A stretch of 64,000 nucleotides of DNA, taken from positions 1,984,001-2,048,000 of the forward strand of contig OZ244039.1 of NCBI GenBank assembly GCA_965215225.1. Direction: 5' to 3'. Shown piece after piece: positions 1-7,188 of this stretch. Both the position numbers and the translations under genes were made by a program. Every line of letters begins with the position of its first letter. Within the stretch, counting starts at the first letter, position 1. The notes under the pieces are model-generated. The model searched no databases. It saw only the letters and a list, made by a program, of their open reading frames with translations, and had not been told where the DNA came from. Origin of the DNA: G965215225 sp965215225 (GTDB lineage Bacteria > Pseudomonadota > Gammaproteobacteria > CBDBNL01 > JAAOII01).

Positions 1-1
1 G

Positions 2-319
2 AAAAATGACGGCTCCTTTGCTCAATTAGCTGTGGATAAGAGTGTTATGAAAGACTCGATAATCTGGATGGAAGAGCAGGCTATGTGCACACTCACATTG
101 CTAAATGATGAGCCTATTGCAGTTGAACCTCCTCAGACAGTAGTCTTAGAAGTGGTAGAAACGGATCCGGGGCTCAAAGGCGATACAGTGTCTGGCGGCA
201 CCAAACCAGCGATTCTTAGCACTGGAGCAAAAGTTAAAATCCCTCTTTTTATCGACCAAGGAGAAAAGATAAAGGTCAACACCCGAACCGGCGAATACTT
301 GGCCAGAGTTGCTAAGTAA
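2..319 (+). CDS. efp: Elongation factor P, C-terminal part (cut by window edge)
   Basis: This is the C-terminal part of elongation factor P, the tRNA-shaped factor that relieves ribosomes stalled on proline stretches. The reading frame is open to the left edge, so the start and the N-terminal KOW domain with the modifiable lysine lie outside the window. What is visible covers the end of the second OB domain and the whole third one. The C-terminal stretches EVVETDPGLKGDT, GGTKPA, VKIPLFIDQGEKIKV and TRTGEYLARV are hallmarks of the family. A GTG at 32 is in frame but internal, not a true start. The stop codon overlaps the gshB ATG by one base (TAATG), so the two genes are probably translated together. 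Confidence 0.93.
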   Translation, partial: KNDGSFAQLAVDKSVMKDSIIWMEEQAMCTLTLLNDEPIAVEPPQTVVLEVVETDPGLKGDTVSGGTKPAILSTGAKVKIPLFIDQGEKIKVNTRTGEYLARVAK

Positions 320-1269
320 TGAAAGTCTGTTTTGTCATGTCTCCCATTGGCGAGATTCAAGTAAAAAAGGATTCCAGTCTAGCCCTATTATTAGCCGCCC
401 AAGAAAAAGGTTGGGAGATAGACTATGCTGAGCAGCAAGACCTTATGATGGCAAATGGTAGTCCCTATGCATCCTCAGCTGCTATAAGGGTATTCAACAG
501 TCTTGACAAATGGTTTGAGCTGGGAGTAAAAATTCCTACTCCCTTAACCGATTATGATGCCATTTTCATGAGAGTAGACCCTCCAGTAGACGATTCTTAT
601 CTTTATACTACTCAGCTATTGGATATTGCAAAAGATCAAGGTGTTTTAGTGGTTAATCCGCCAAGGGCTCTTCGTGACCTTAATGAAAAGATTTTTGCGT
701 TACATTTCCCCGAACTCCTTCCTCCCTATTTGCTAAGTGCCAATGCCAATAGCTTACTTGAATTTCATCGTAAAATGAAAAATACTGTTTTCAAGCCCTT
801 AGACGCTATGGGAGGGAAAGGAATTTTTTTAGTCCAACAAGGGGATCTGAATGTCCGTTCGGTTATAGAAAGCCTTACCTTAAATGGCAGTAGGCCTGCA
901 ATTGCCCAGGCCTATATTCCCAGCATCCTAACTGAGGGAGATCGGCGCGTTTTCTTATTCAATGGCGAGCCATATCCACGAATGTTGGTTAGGTTGCCAA
1001 GAAAAGACGACTTTCGCGCTAATCTGGCCGCTGGCGGGTCCTATAAAGTAGAAGATATAGGCAAGGCTGAATTACAAGTCTGCGCTGGGGTGAAGGAGAA
1101 GGTGAAAGAACATAAGCTGTTGTTTGTTGGATTAGATATCATAGGAGGAAAATTAACTGAGATTAACATTACTAGTCCTACCGGTCTGGTAGAGTTAGGC
1201 AAGGAATCTGAGGAGGATCCTGCTCTTCTCCTCCTATCTTTAGTTGAAAAGCTATGCCACAGAAGATAG
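319..1269 (+). CDS. gshB: Glutathione synthetase
   Basis: ATP-grasp ligase that joins gamma-glutamylcysteine and glycine to make glutathione in the cytoplasm. It has 316 residues, the usual length for the proteobacterial enzyme. Family signatures are DPPVD (about residues 87-91), the ATP-grasp loop KPLDAMGGKGIF (159-170), GDRRVFLFNGEP (207-218), the glycine-rich NLAAGG (235-240) and the C-terminal EINITSPTG. It begins on the efp stop codon. Its last 16 bases overlap an ATG that is a copy of the hisH start, so gshB and hisH were evidently adjacent and overlapping before the array at 1135-2806 arose. The last 135 bases are the source of the gshB part of every repeat unit. The protein itself looks intact and functional. 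Confidence 0.95.
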   Translation: MKVCFVMSPIGEIQVKKDSSLALLLAAQEKGWEIDYAEQQDLMMANGSPYASSAAIRVFNSLDKWFELGVKIPTPLTDYDAIFMRVDPPVDDSYLYTTQLLDIAKDQGVLVVNPPRALRDLNEKIFALHFPELLPPYLLSANANSLLEFHRKMKNTVFKPLDAMGGKGIFLVQQGDLNVRSVIESLTLNGSRPAIAQAYIPSILTEGDRRVFLFNGEPYPRMLVRLPRKDDFRANLAAGGSYKVEDIGKAELQVCAGVKEKVKEHKLLFVGLDIIGGKLTEINITSPTGLVELGKESEEDPALLLLSLVEKLCHRR

Positions 1270-1541
1270 CAGTAGTAGACTATGGCATGGGTAACCTTCA
1301 TTCGGTTATCAAGGCATTCAATTACATAGCGCCAGATGACCAGATTGAAGTGGCAGCTGAACCGGCTGTGCTAAATAATGCTGAGAGTGTTCCCAGGAGT
1401 AGGAGCCATAAGAGATTGGATATCATAGGAGGAGGATTAACTGAAATTAACATTACTAGCCCCACCGGTCTGGTAGTGTTAGGCAAGGAGAGTGAGGAAA
1501 ATCCCGCTCTTTTCCTCTTATCCTTAGTTGAAAAACTATGA
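1254..1541 (+). CDS. Chimeric ORF 1: HisH N-terminus fused to GshB C-terminus
   Basis: A 95-codon ORF starting at a copy of the hisH ATG (reading MPQKIAVVDYGMGNL). It keeps about the first 44 HisH residues, then has a frame-shifted linker SVPRSRSHKRL, then the GshB tail DIIGGGLTEINITSP ending in VEKL. It overlaps the gshB end by 16 nt and its stop overlaps the next start as ATGA. It lacks the HisH catalytic Cys-His-Glu triad and the GshB ATP-binding core, so it can have neither activity. Whether the peptide is stable or useful is unknown; translation would carry ribosomes to the next unit. Confidence 0.45.
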   Translation: MPQKIAVVDYGMGNLHSVIKAFNYIAPDDQIEVAAEPAVLNNAESVPRSRSHKRLDIIGGGLTEINITSPTGLVVLGKESEENPALFLLSLVEKL

Positions 1542-1837
1542 GACAGAAGATAGCAGTAGTAGACTATGGCATGGGTAACCTTCACTCGGTTATCAAGGCA
1601 TTCAATTACATAGCGCCAGATGACCAGATTGAAGTGGCAGCTGAACCAGCCCTGCTAAATAATGCTGAGAGTGTTCCCAGGAGTAGGAGCCATAAGAGAT
1701 TGGATATCATAGGAGGAGGATTAACTGAAATTAACATTACTAGCCCTACCGGTCTGATAGAGTTGGGCAAGGAATCTGAGGAGGATCCTGCTCTTCTCCT
1801 CCTATCTTTAGTTGAAAAGCTATGCCACAGAAGATAG
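1538..1837 (+). CDS. Chimeric ORF 2: HisH N-terminus fused to GshB C-terminus
   Basis: A 99-codon copy of the hybrid ORF, beginning MRQKIAVVDYG and ending with the longer GshB tail VEKLCHRR, as in genuine gshB. Its tail carries LIELGKESEEDPALLL, closest to the intact gshB tail apart from the LIE variant. The start overlaps the stop of hybrid 1 by 4 nt, and its end overlaps hybrid 3 by 16 nt. Like the others it has no catalytic residues of either parent. Confidence 0.45.
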   Translation: MRQKIAVVDYGMGNLHSVIKAFNYIAPDDQIEVAAEPALLNNAESVPRSRSHKRLDIIGGGLTEINITSPTGLIELGKESEEDPALLLLSLVEKLCHRR

Positions 1838-2109
1838 CAGTAGTAGACTATGGCATGGGTAACCTTCATTCGGTTATCAAGGCATTCAATTACATAGCGC
1901 CAGATGACCAGATTGAAGTGGCAGCTGAACCAGCCCTGCTAAATAATGCTGAGAGTGTTCCCAGGAGTAGGAGCCATAAGAGATTGGATATCATAGGAGG
2001 AAAATTAACTGAAATCAACATTACTAGTCCTACCGGTCTGGTAGAGTTAGGCAAGGAAAGTGAGGAAAGTCCCTCTCTGTTTCTCTTATCCTTAGTTGAA
2101 AAACTATGA
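1822..2109 (+). CDS. Chimeric ORF 3: HisH N-terminus fused to GshB C-terminus
   Basis: A 95-codon copy starting MPQKIAVV, with the shared linker SVPRSRSHKRL and a tail of the GGK / LVE / EESPSLFL type, ending VEKL on a TGA that overlaps the next ATG. It is a structural fragment of HisH joined to a fragment of GshB. No independent function is indicated. Confidence 0.45.
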   Translation: MPQKIAVVDYGMGNLHSVIKAFNYIAPDDQIEVAAEPALLNNAESVPRSRSHKRLDIIGGKLTEINITSPTGLVELGKESEESPSLFLLSLVEKL

Positions 2110-2405
2110 GACAGAAGATAGCAGTAGTAGACTATGGCATGGGTAACCTTCACTCGGTTATCAAGGCATTCAATTACATAGCGCCAGATGACCAGATTGA
2201 AGTGGCAGCTGAACCGGCTGTGCTAAATAATGCCGAGAGTATTCCCAGGAGTAGGAGCCATAAGAGATTGGATATCATAGGAGGAGGATTAACTGAAATT
2301 AACATTACTAGCCCCACCGGTCTGGTAGTGTTAGGCAAGGAAAGTGAGGAAAGTCCCTCTCTGTTTCTCTTATCCTTAGTTGAAAAGCTATGCCACAGAA
2401 GATAG
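2106..2405 (+). CDS. Chimeric ORF 4: HisH N-terminus fused to GshB C-terminus
   Basis: A 99-codon copy starting MRQKIAVV. It is the only unit whose linker reads SIPRSRSHKRL rather than SVPRSRSHKRL. Its tail combines GGG / LVV / EESPSLFL and ends CHRR. The overlap with the next start is 16 nt. This mixture of variants found in other units suggests exchange between units. Confidence 0.45.
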   Translation: MRQKIAVVDYGMGNLHSVIKAFNYIAPDDQIEVAAEPAVLNNAESIPRSRSHKRLDIIGGGLTEINITSPTGLVVLGKESEESPSLFLLSLVEKLCHRR

Positions 2406-2677
2406 CAGTAGTAGACTATGGCATGGGTAACCTTCACTCGGTTATCAAGGCATTCAATTACATAGCGCCAGATGACCAGATTGAAGTGGCAGCTGAACCA
2501 GCCCTGCTAAATAATGCTGAGAGTGTTCCCAGGAGTAGGAGCCATAAGAGATTGGATATCATAGGAGGAAAATTAACTGAAATCAACATTACTAGCCCCA
2601 CCGGTCTGGTAGTGTTAGGCAAGGAGAGTGAGGAAAATCCCGCTCTTTTCCTCTTATCCTTAGTTGAAAAACTATGA
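2390..2677 (+). CDS. Chimeric ORF 5: HisH N-terminus fused to GshB C-terminus
   Basis: The last 95-codon hybrid, starting MPQKIAVV with a GGK / LVV / EENPALFL tail ending VEKL. Its TGA stop overlaps the ATG of intact hisH by 4 nt. Ribosomes finishing this ORF are placed directly on the true hisH start, which may matter more than the peptide itself. Confidence 0.45.
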   Translation: MPQKIAVVDYGMGNLHSVIKAFNYIAPDDQIEVAAEPALLNNAESVPRSRSHKRLDIIGGKLTEINITSPTGLVVLGKESEENPALFLLSLVEKL

Positions 2678-3306
2678 GACAGAAGATAGCAGTAGTAGAC
2701 TATGGCATGGGTAACCTTCACTCGGTTATCAAGGCATTTAATTATATAGCGCCAGATGACCAGATTGAAGTGGCAGCTGAACCGGCCGTGCTAAATAATG
2801 CTGATAGGATAGTCTTCCCAGGAGTAGGCGCTATAAGAGATTGTATGAGGGGATTAAGAAAGGCTGGTCTTGATGAAGCAATTAGACAAAATATAAAAGA
2901 AAAACCCCTATTAGCAATATGTGTTGGCATGCAAGCATTGTTTGGCGATAACGAAGAAGACAGCACTACCTTAGGTTTAGAAGTGTTCAACGGTAGGGTC
3001 AAATCCTTGGCTCAAGCAATTCCGCAACAAGAAAGGTTAAAGATCCCTCATGTGGGATGGAACAAAGTTAGCTTTGTGCCATCGCCACTATGGGATGGAA
3101 TTGAACCCAATAGCTATTTCTATTTTCTCCACAGCTACTATTGCCAGTCTGCCGATAATTCACTAGTCGTTGCAAATTGTGATTATGGGGTTTCGTTTGC
3201 GGCAACAGCACAGAAAGATAATGTTTTTGCCGTTCAATTTCACCCAGAGAAGAGTCATAAAGATGGCTTACATCTACTTATGAATTTCATCAACTGGCAG
3301 CCCTAG
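2674..3306 (+). CDS. hisH: Imidazole glycerol phosphate synthase, glutaminase subunit HisH
   Basis: Class I glutamine amidotransferase that supplies ammonia to HisF in the fifth step of histidine synthesis, which also yields AICAR for purine synthesis. It has 210 residues, normal length. The nucleophile is Cys83 in AICVGMQ, and His190 and Glu192 in FHPEKSH complete the triad. The N-terminal VDYGMGN and FPGVGA motifs are intact here, in contrast to the five truncated copies upstream. The start is the ATG at 2674, homologous to all five upstream copies and overlapping the stop of hybrid 5. It lies 8 nt from hisA. Confidence 0.95.
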   Translation: MRQKIAVVDYGMGNLHSVIKAFNYIAPDDQIEVAAEPAVLNNADRIVFPGVGAIRDCMRGLRKAGLDEAIRQNIKEKPLLAICVGMQALFGDNEEDSTTLGLEVFNGRVKSLAQAIPQQERLKIPHVGWNKVSFVPSPLWDGIEPNSYFYFLHSYYCQSADNSLVVANCDYGVSFAATAQKDNVFAVQFHPEKSHKDGLHLLMNFINWQP

Positions 3307-3314
3307 TTCAATAG

Positions 3315-4040
3315 ATGCTCGTTATACCTGCAATAGACTTAAAACAAGGAAAGTGTGTCCGACTAAAACAGGGTAGGATGGACGAGGCTACTGTTTATTA
3401 TGAAGATCCTATTGACTGCGCTAGGCACTGGCATAAGATGGGGGCTAAGAGGCTGCATATAGTCGACCTGGATGGTGCTTTCAGCGGGCAAATGGATAAT
3501 ATTGCCATTATAAAAAAGCTAAGAAAGGAATTCCCGCACATGCAGATTCAAGCTGGCGGTGGAATCCGCACTAAGGATGCCATCCAAACCTATCTTGAGG
3601 AAATCAAGGTAGACTTCATCATTGTTGGAACCTATGCAATTAAGAACCCTTCTGCTATTCACCAGCTTGCCCAGCATTATCCAGATGCCATCTATCTTGG
3701 GCTGGATATTGCCTCAAATAAAGCGCATGTGGCTGGCTGGTTAGAAAATAGCAACCTAGCTATTAAAGAGATCTTAGGGGAATTTGTCAATAGGCCCTTA
3801 GCCGGTGTTGTTGTTACAGATATTATGAAAGACGGGATGCTCAGTGGTGTGGATACAGAATTTGTCGTTGAATTGGTGCGCCAAACTTCTTTCCCTCTAA
3901 TAGTGGCAGGGGGGGTGCGCAATATGGATGATATTCATAAGCTCAATAAGATAGCTGGGGTGCAAGGTGTCATATGCGGCAAGTCTCTTTATGAGGGAAG
4001 CTTGGACCTTAGTGAGGCATTGAAGGCAACAGCAAATTAG
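3315..4040 (+). CDS. hisA: Phosphoribosylformimino-5-aminoimidazole carboxamide ribotide isomerase HisA
   Basis: TIM-barrel isomerase that opens the ribose of ProFAR to give PRFAR, the step before HisHF. It has 241 residues. The general acid/base aspartates are Asp8 (IPAIDLKQG) and Asp131 (LGLDIAS before the GW pair). The phosphate-binding loops are QAGGGIR and VAGGVR. The internal half-barrel symmetry typical of HisA and HisF is visible in IVDLDGA and VVTDIMKDGMLSG. It follows hisH by 8 nt and precedes hisF by 34 nt, clearly in one transcript. Confidence 0.95.
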   Translation: MLVIPAIDLKQGKCVRLKQGRMDEATVYYEDPIDCARHWHKMGAKRLHIVDLDGAFSGQMDNIAIIKKLRKEFPHMQIQAGGGIRTKDAIQTYLEEIKVDFIIVGTYAIKNPSAIHQLAQHYPDAIYLGLDIASNKAHVAGWLENSNLAIKEILGEFVNRPLAGVVVTDIMKDGMLSGVDTEFVVELVRQTSFPLIVAGGVRNMDDIHKLNKIAGVQGVICGKSLYEGSLDLSEALKATAN

Positions 4041-4074
4041 AGGCCCAATGAAATTAATTTCCAAGAGTTAAATA

Positions 4075-4842
4075 ATGCTAACAAAAAGACTAATCCCTTG
4101 TCTAGATGTGGATGCTGGTAGGGTAGTGAAAGGAATTCAATTTCAACAACTACGCGATGCTGGTGATCCAGTTGAGGTTGCAGCAGGCTATAGCGAAGAG
4201 GGCGCAGATGAAATAGCGGTGTTGGATATTTCAGCTAGCCATGAACAGCGTAAGACGACTGCAAAATTAATAGACCGAATCGCATCGCGCGTCTTTATTC
4301 CTCTAATGGTAGGCGGCGGCATCTCGCAACTTGAAGACGTCAATAACCTGCTAAGGTCTGGTGCAGACAAGGTCAGCATTAATACGGCGGCAGTGCTTAA
4401 TCCTCTATTCATTAGTGAGGCGGTTCGTGCTTTTGGTAGCCAATGCATAATAGCCGCCGTGGATGTCAAAAGAGTTAAAAAATCTCAGTGGGAAGTGTTT
4501 ATATATGGCGGGAAAAAGCCCACCGGAATTGACGCCCTAGTATGGATCAAAAAATTAAACCATATGGGAGTAGGAGAGATTCTTCTGACGAGTATGGATC
4601 AAGATGGCAAACAATCAGGTTTTGATATCGAACTTACCAGAAGAGTAAGCGAGATGGTGGATATACCTGTTATAGCCTCTGGAGGAGTAGGAGACCTAGC
4701 GCACCTGGTCACAGGTATCAAAGAAGGTAAAGCAGATGCTGTTCTAGCCGCCAGTATCTTTCATTTTGGCAAATTCACTATCAATGAGGCAAAAAGAACC
4801 ATGCTCCAAGAAGGCATATCAGTTCGCCCGCCAAAAAGCTAG
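4075..4842 (+). CDS. hisF: Imidazole glycerol phosphate synthase, cyclase subunit HisF
   Basis: Cyclase partner of HisH; it uses channelled ammonia to turn PRFAR into imidazole glycerol phosphate and AICAR. It has 255 residues. The catalytic aspartates fall at the canonical positions Asp11 (IPCLDVDAGRVVKG) and Asp130 (AAVDVKR). Phosphate loops VGGGIS and ASGGVG are present, as are the family motifs LRDAGDPVE and EEGADEI. This is the last his gene of the cluster: hisI/hisE, hisB, hisG, hisD and hisC are not in the window and must be elsewhere if the pathway is complete. Confidence 0.95.
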   Translation: MLTKRLIPCLDVDAGRVVKGIQFQQLRDAGDPVEVAAGYSEEGADEIAVLDISASHEQRKTTAKLIDRIASRVFIPLMVGGGISQLEDVNNLLRSGADKVSINTAAVLNPLFISEAVRAFGSQCIIAAVDVKRVKKSQWEVFIYGGKKPTGIDALVWIKKLNHMGVGEILLTSMDQDGKQSGFDIELTRRVSEMVDIPVIASGGVGDLAHLVTGIKEGKADAVLAASIFHFGKFTINEAKRTMLQEGISVRPPKS

Positions 4843-4899
4843 TTTTTACCTTATAATTTAAGCTCACTGAATTATTAACTTATTAATATTACGACTATT

Positions 4900-7188
4900 A
4901 TGCATATTCAAAATATTATAGAAAGATATCTCGGCCCTGAAGAAGAAGGGCTAAATAAGAGGACAGTTCTCCTCCTATGTGTGCTTGGCTATTTGATCGG
5001 CGTTCTTGCTCGTTCCTTTTATGTCTATGTCGCGTTCACAGAGGCGCCTTATGTCATATTGGATGGATTTCCTATGATAAATACCGAAGACGGCTATTAT
5101 TTTGCTCAGTTCGTCAAGGAAGCTATCACCAAAGGAGATTATAGCATTTTTGCCAAATCAAATGGGCATGGATCTATTGTGCTCATTACCTGGTTGTTTT
5201 ACCAGCTTCTGCCATTCCTCACTATTGAACAGATCGCCGTATGCATTCCTATGATAATTTCTCCTCTAGTTGCAGTGCCTTTTATATTGCTAGGGAGGTT
5301 ATTAAATAACACCTATCTAGGTTTCTTCGCGGGAATAATGGTATCTCTCAGTTCTTCTTACTTTCGGCGTAGCTCCTTTGCATACTATGATTCTGACCTA
5401 TTTTCCTTAACCGCACCTACTCTAATAGTCTTAGCCGCGGTCTATGTGTTGCTAAATCCAAATCTACGCTCCGCTCTTTTGGTAGCTATAGCTCTATTAT
5501 TTAGCGCATGGGCTGACAAAGGTATTGTTGGAACCCCTATCTATCTCACTTTTGTCGCTGTGTTCTTAATTATGCATTTCAGAAATCCAGCTTTTTTTAA
5601 GCTGTTGATTCTCCTGTGTGTCCCCCTTCTTAGTGTGAAACTCTTAATATACGAACATCTTGCCATTACCATAATCCTATACATCCTCTTACGACTTTCA
5701 CAGAACTATCCCATCCCTTTGGTTAATGAAAGAACCGAAAAAATAATATGGGCAACAGCTTCAATCCTATTCTTAATCTATGTAATATGGAATCAGCCAA
5801 TATTTAACTCTATTAGAGGTTATATAAGTGGGTATGGACAAGGAGGAAGGGGGGTTTGGTCAGCAACGGGCTCCAGTTGGAGCTACTATAAGGTAACTAG
5901 CACCATAGTAGAAGCCCGGACTGTTAATCTTCAAGAACTGGTAAGATTCACTGCCGACTACTTTTCGTTCTTCATCATAGGATTATTAGGAGCCTGCTTT
6001 GCATTAATTCGCTTCCCTTTTCTAGTGGTAGGAGGAGTCCTTTTAGGGATTGGCTTTTTCTCTCTATCTGGCGGCGTGCGCTTCTCTATGTATCTTATCC
6101 CTATATTAGCCATAGGAACAGCCTATGTAATAATGATGGTCAAAAAATACATTGGTCTTCTCGGTATATATTGGCAAGAAAGAATGGGAAATAGATCAGG
6201 GGCTATCAAGAAATATGTCGGCCCATTCATAACAAAGTTTTTACCTTGGATGGTTGCTTGTTCTTTGTTTCTTGTGGTGCTCTATCCCAAGGCCTTAGCG
6301 GCATACAATCAATATCCTCGCGCTGTGGCCCGGGTCCCACAAGTTGAGATGCTAAGTAATGTCAACAAGATAAGTGAGCCTAAAGACTATATCATCTCTT
6401 GGTGGGATTATGGCTATGTAATGAAATACTATTCAGATATGCAGGTGTTGATTGACGGTGGAAGACATCACAACGACAACTTCATAGTGTCTAAGGCATT
6501 TGCTTCTTCTTCGCAAGCTCTAGCTGCAAATTTGTTGCGCGAAGGGGTGGAATCCTATGCTACTCACAGATTTCCTGAGGCAGTAAATGGTATTTTTGGT
6601 AGACGGCGGGCAGATTTTCAACCTAATCGCCTCCTATATGAAATGACTCAACCTAACTATGTTCTGATGAGGCCGGAAACGCGCGATATCTATCTTTATA
6701 TTCCTTATCAAATGTTACGAATATATGGAGTCGTTCGTTATTTCAGTGACTTAAATCTAGTAACCGGCGAAATTCAGAGAGTGCCTTTTATCAATACTCA
6801 AAACTATCGGGTAGATCGCAAAAATAACAGAGTATTTCTACCAAACAACAATGTGGTGGATCTAAACGCAGGGACAATTTCACGAGGTAACGATATCATA
6901 GGAAAAGTGAATACCTTCTATCATCACAGGGTCAGAAATAATAAAAGTGAAATACAATCCTATCGCTTGAACTCCTTGGGCGGTTTCTCAGTGATAGTAT
7001 CCGATTATTATAGGATTGTTTATGTCGGCGGGCCTGAAATCATAAATTCTAATTTCATTCAGATGTTCTTCTTCAAGAACTATGATGAGAATTATTTTGA
7101 ATTGATTGATGAGAATCTCTTTGCTGTTCTCTATAAACTAAAGAGAAAACCCCCTACCGATTTAGAACAGTCACGCTCTGAGCCATGA
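4900..7188 (+). CDS. STT3/PglB-type oligosaccharyltransferase
   Basis: Polytopic membrane enzyme of the STT3/PglB family, which moves a lipid-linked oligosaccharide onto asparagine in N-x-S/T sequons on the periplasmic side. It has 762 residues, within the family range (C. jejuni PglB 713). All core motifs are visible: the first acidic motif with Asp64 (NTEDGYY), the second with Asp164 and Asp166 (YYDSD), the external loop TIVEAR with Glu338 at the TIxE position, and WWDYG at 501-505 for sequon binding. About a dozen hydrophobic segments fill residues 23-465, followed by a soluble C-terminal domain. There are no pgl neighbours; it stands alone after hisF with no visible SD. Its 3' end overlaps the convergent ubiH-like gene by 18 nt. 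Confidence 0.9.
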   Translation: MHIQNIIERYLGPEEEGLNKRTVLLLCVLGYLIGVLARSFYVYVAFTEAPYVILDGFPMINTEDGYYFAQFVKEAITKGDYSIFAKSNGHGSIVLITWLFYQLLPFLTIEQIAVCIPMIISPLVAVPFILLGRLLNNTYLGFFAGIMVSLSSSYFRRSSFAYYDSDLFSLTAPTLIVLAAVYVLLNPNLRSALLVAIALLFSAWADKGIVGTPIYLTFVAVFLIMHFRNPAFFKLLILLCVPLLSVKLLIYEHLAITIILYILLRLSQNYPIPLVNERTEKIIWATASILFLIYVIWNQPIFNSIRGYISGYGQGGRGVWSATGSSWSYYKVTSTIVEARTVNLQELVRFTADYFSFFIIGLLGACFALIRFPFLVVGGVLLGIGFFSLSGGVRFSMYLIPILAIGTAYVIMMVKKYIGLLGIYWQERMGNRSGAIKKYVGPFITKFLPWMVACSLFLVVLYPKALAAYNQYPRAVARVPQVEMLSNVNKISEPKDYIISWWDYGYVMKYYSDMQVLIDGGRHHNDNFIVSKAFASSSQALAANLLREGVESYATHRFPEAVNGIFGRRRADFQPNRLLYEMTQPNYVLMRPETRDIYLYIPYQMLRIYGVVRYFSDLNLVTGEIQRVPFINTQNYRVDRKNNRVFLPNNNVVDLNAGTISRGNDIIGKVNTFYHHRVRNNKSEIQSYRLNSLGGFSVIVSDYYRIVYVGGPEIINSNFIQMFFFKNYDENYFELIDENLFAVLYKLKRKPPTDLEQSRSEP

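Larger units (their letters stand above)
1135..2806 (+). repeat. Tandem array of 284-bp hisH-start/gshB-end units
   Basis: Five full units run 1135-1418, 1419-1702, 1703-1986, 1987-2270 and 2271-2554. A partial sixth begins at 2555 and merges into intact hisH. Each unit holds the last about 135 bp of gshB followed by the first about 150 bp of hisH. The hisH piece stops at AGAGATTG and is joined directly to GATATCATAGG of the next gshB tail, with almost no shared sequence at the junction. Against intact hisH every unit lacks 5 nt just before TTCCCAGG, which shifts the frame so that the hisH start reads into the gshB tail in the gshB frame. Units differ at scattered sites (GGK or GGG; LVE, LVV or LIE; EEDPALLL, EENPALFL or EESPSLFL), in combinations that look shuffled. 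The array is therefore not a very recent identical amplification, or has been mixed by recombination. Confidence 0.93.

Noticed and set aside
1322..2721. Repeated 87-codon ORFs on the minus strand inside the hybrid array
   Set aside because: They are antisense shadows of the hisH/gshB units and are repeated only because the unit is repeated. No family resemblance was seen.
1135..2806. CRISPR-like array
   Set aside because: Units are 284 bp, contiguous and wholly derived from two genes, with no unique spacers.
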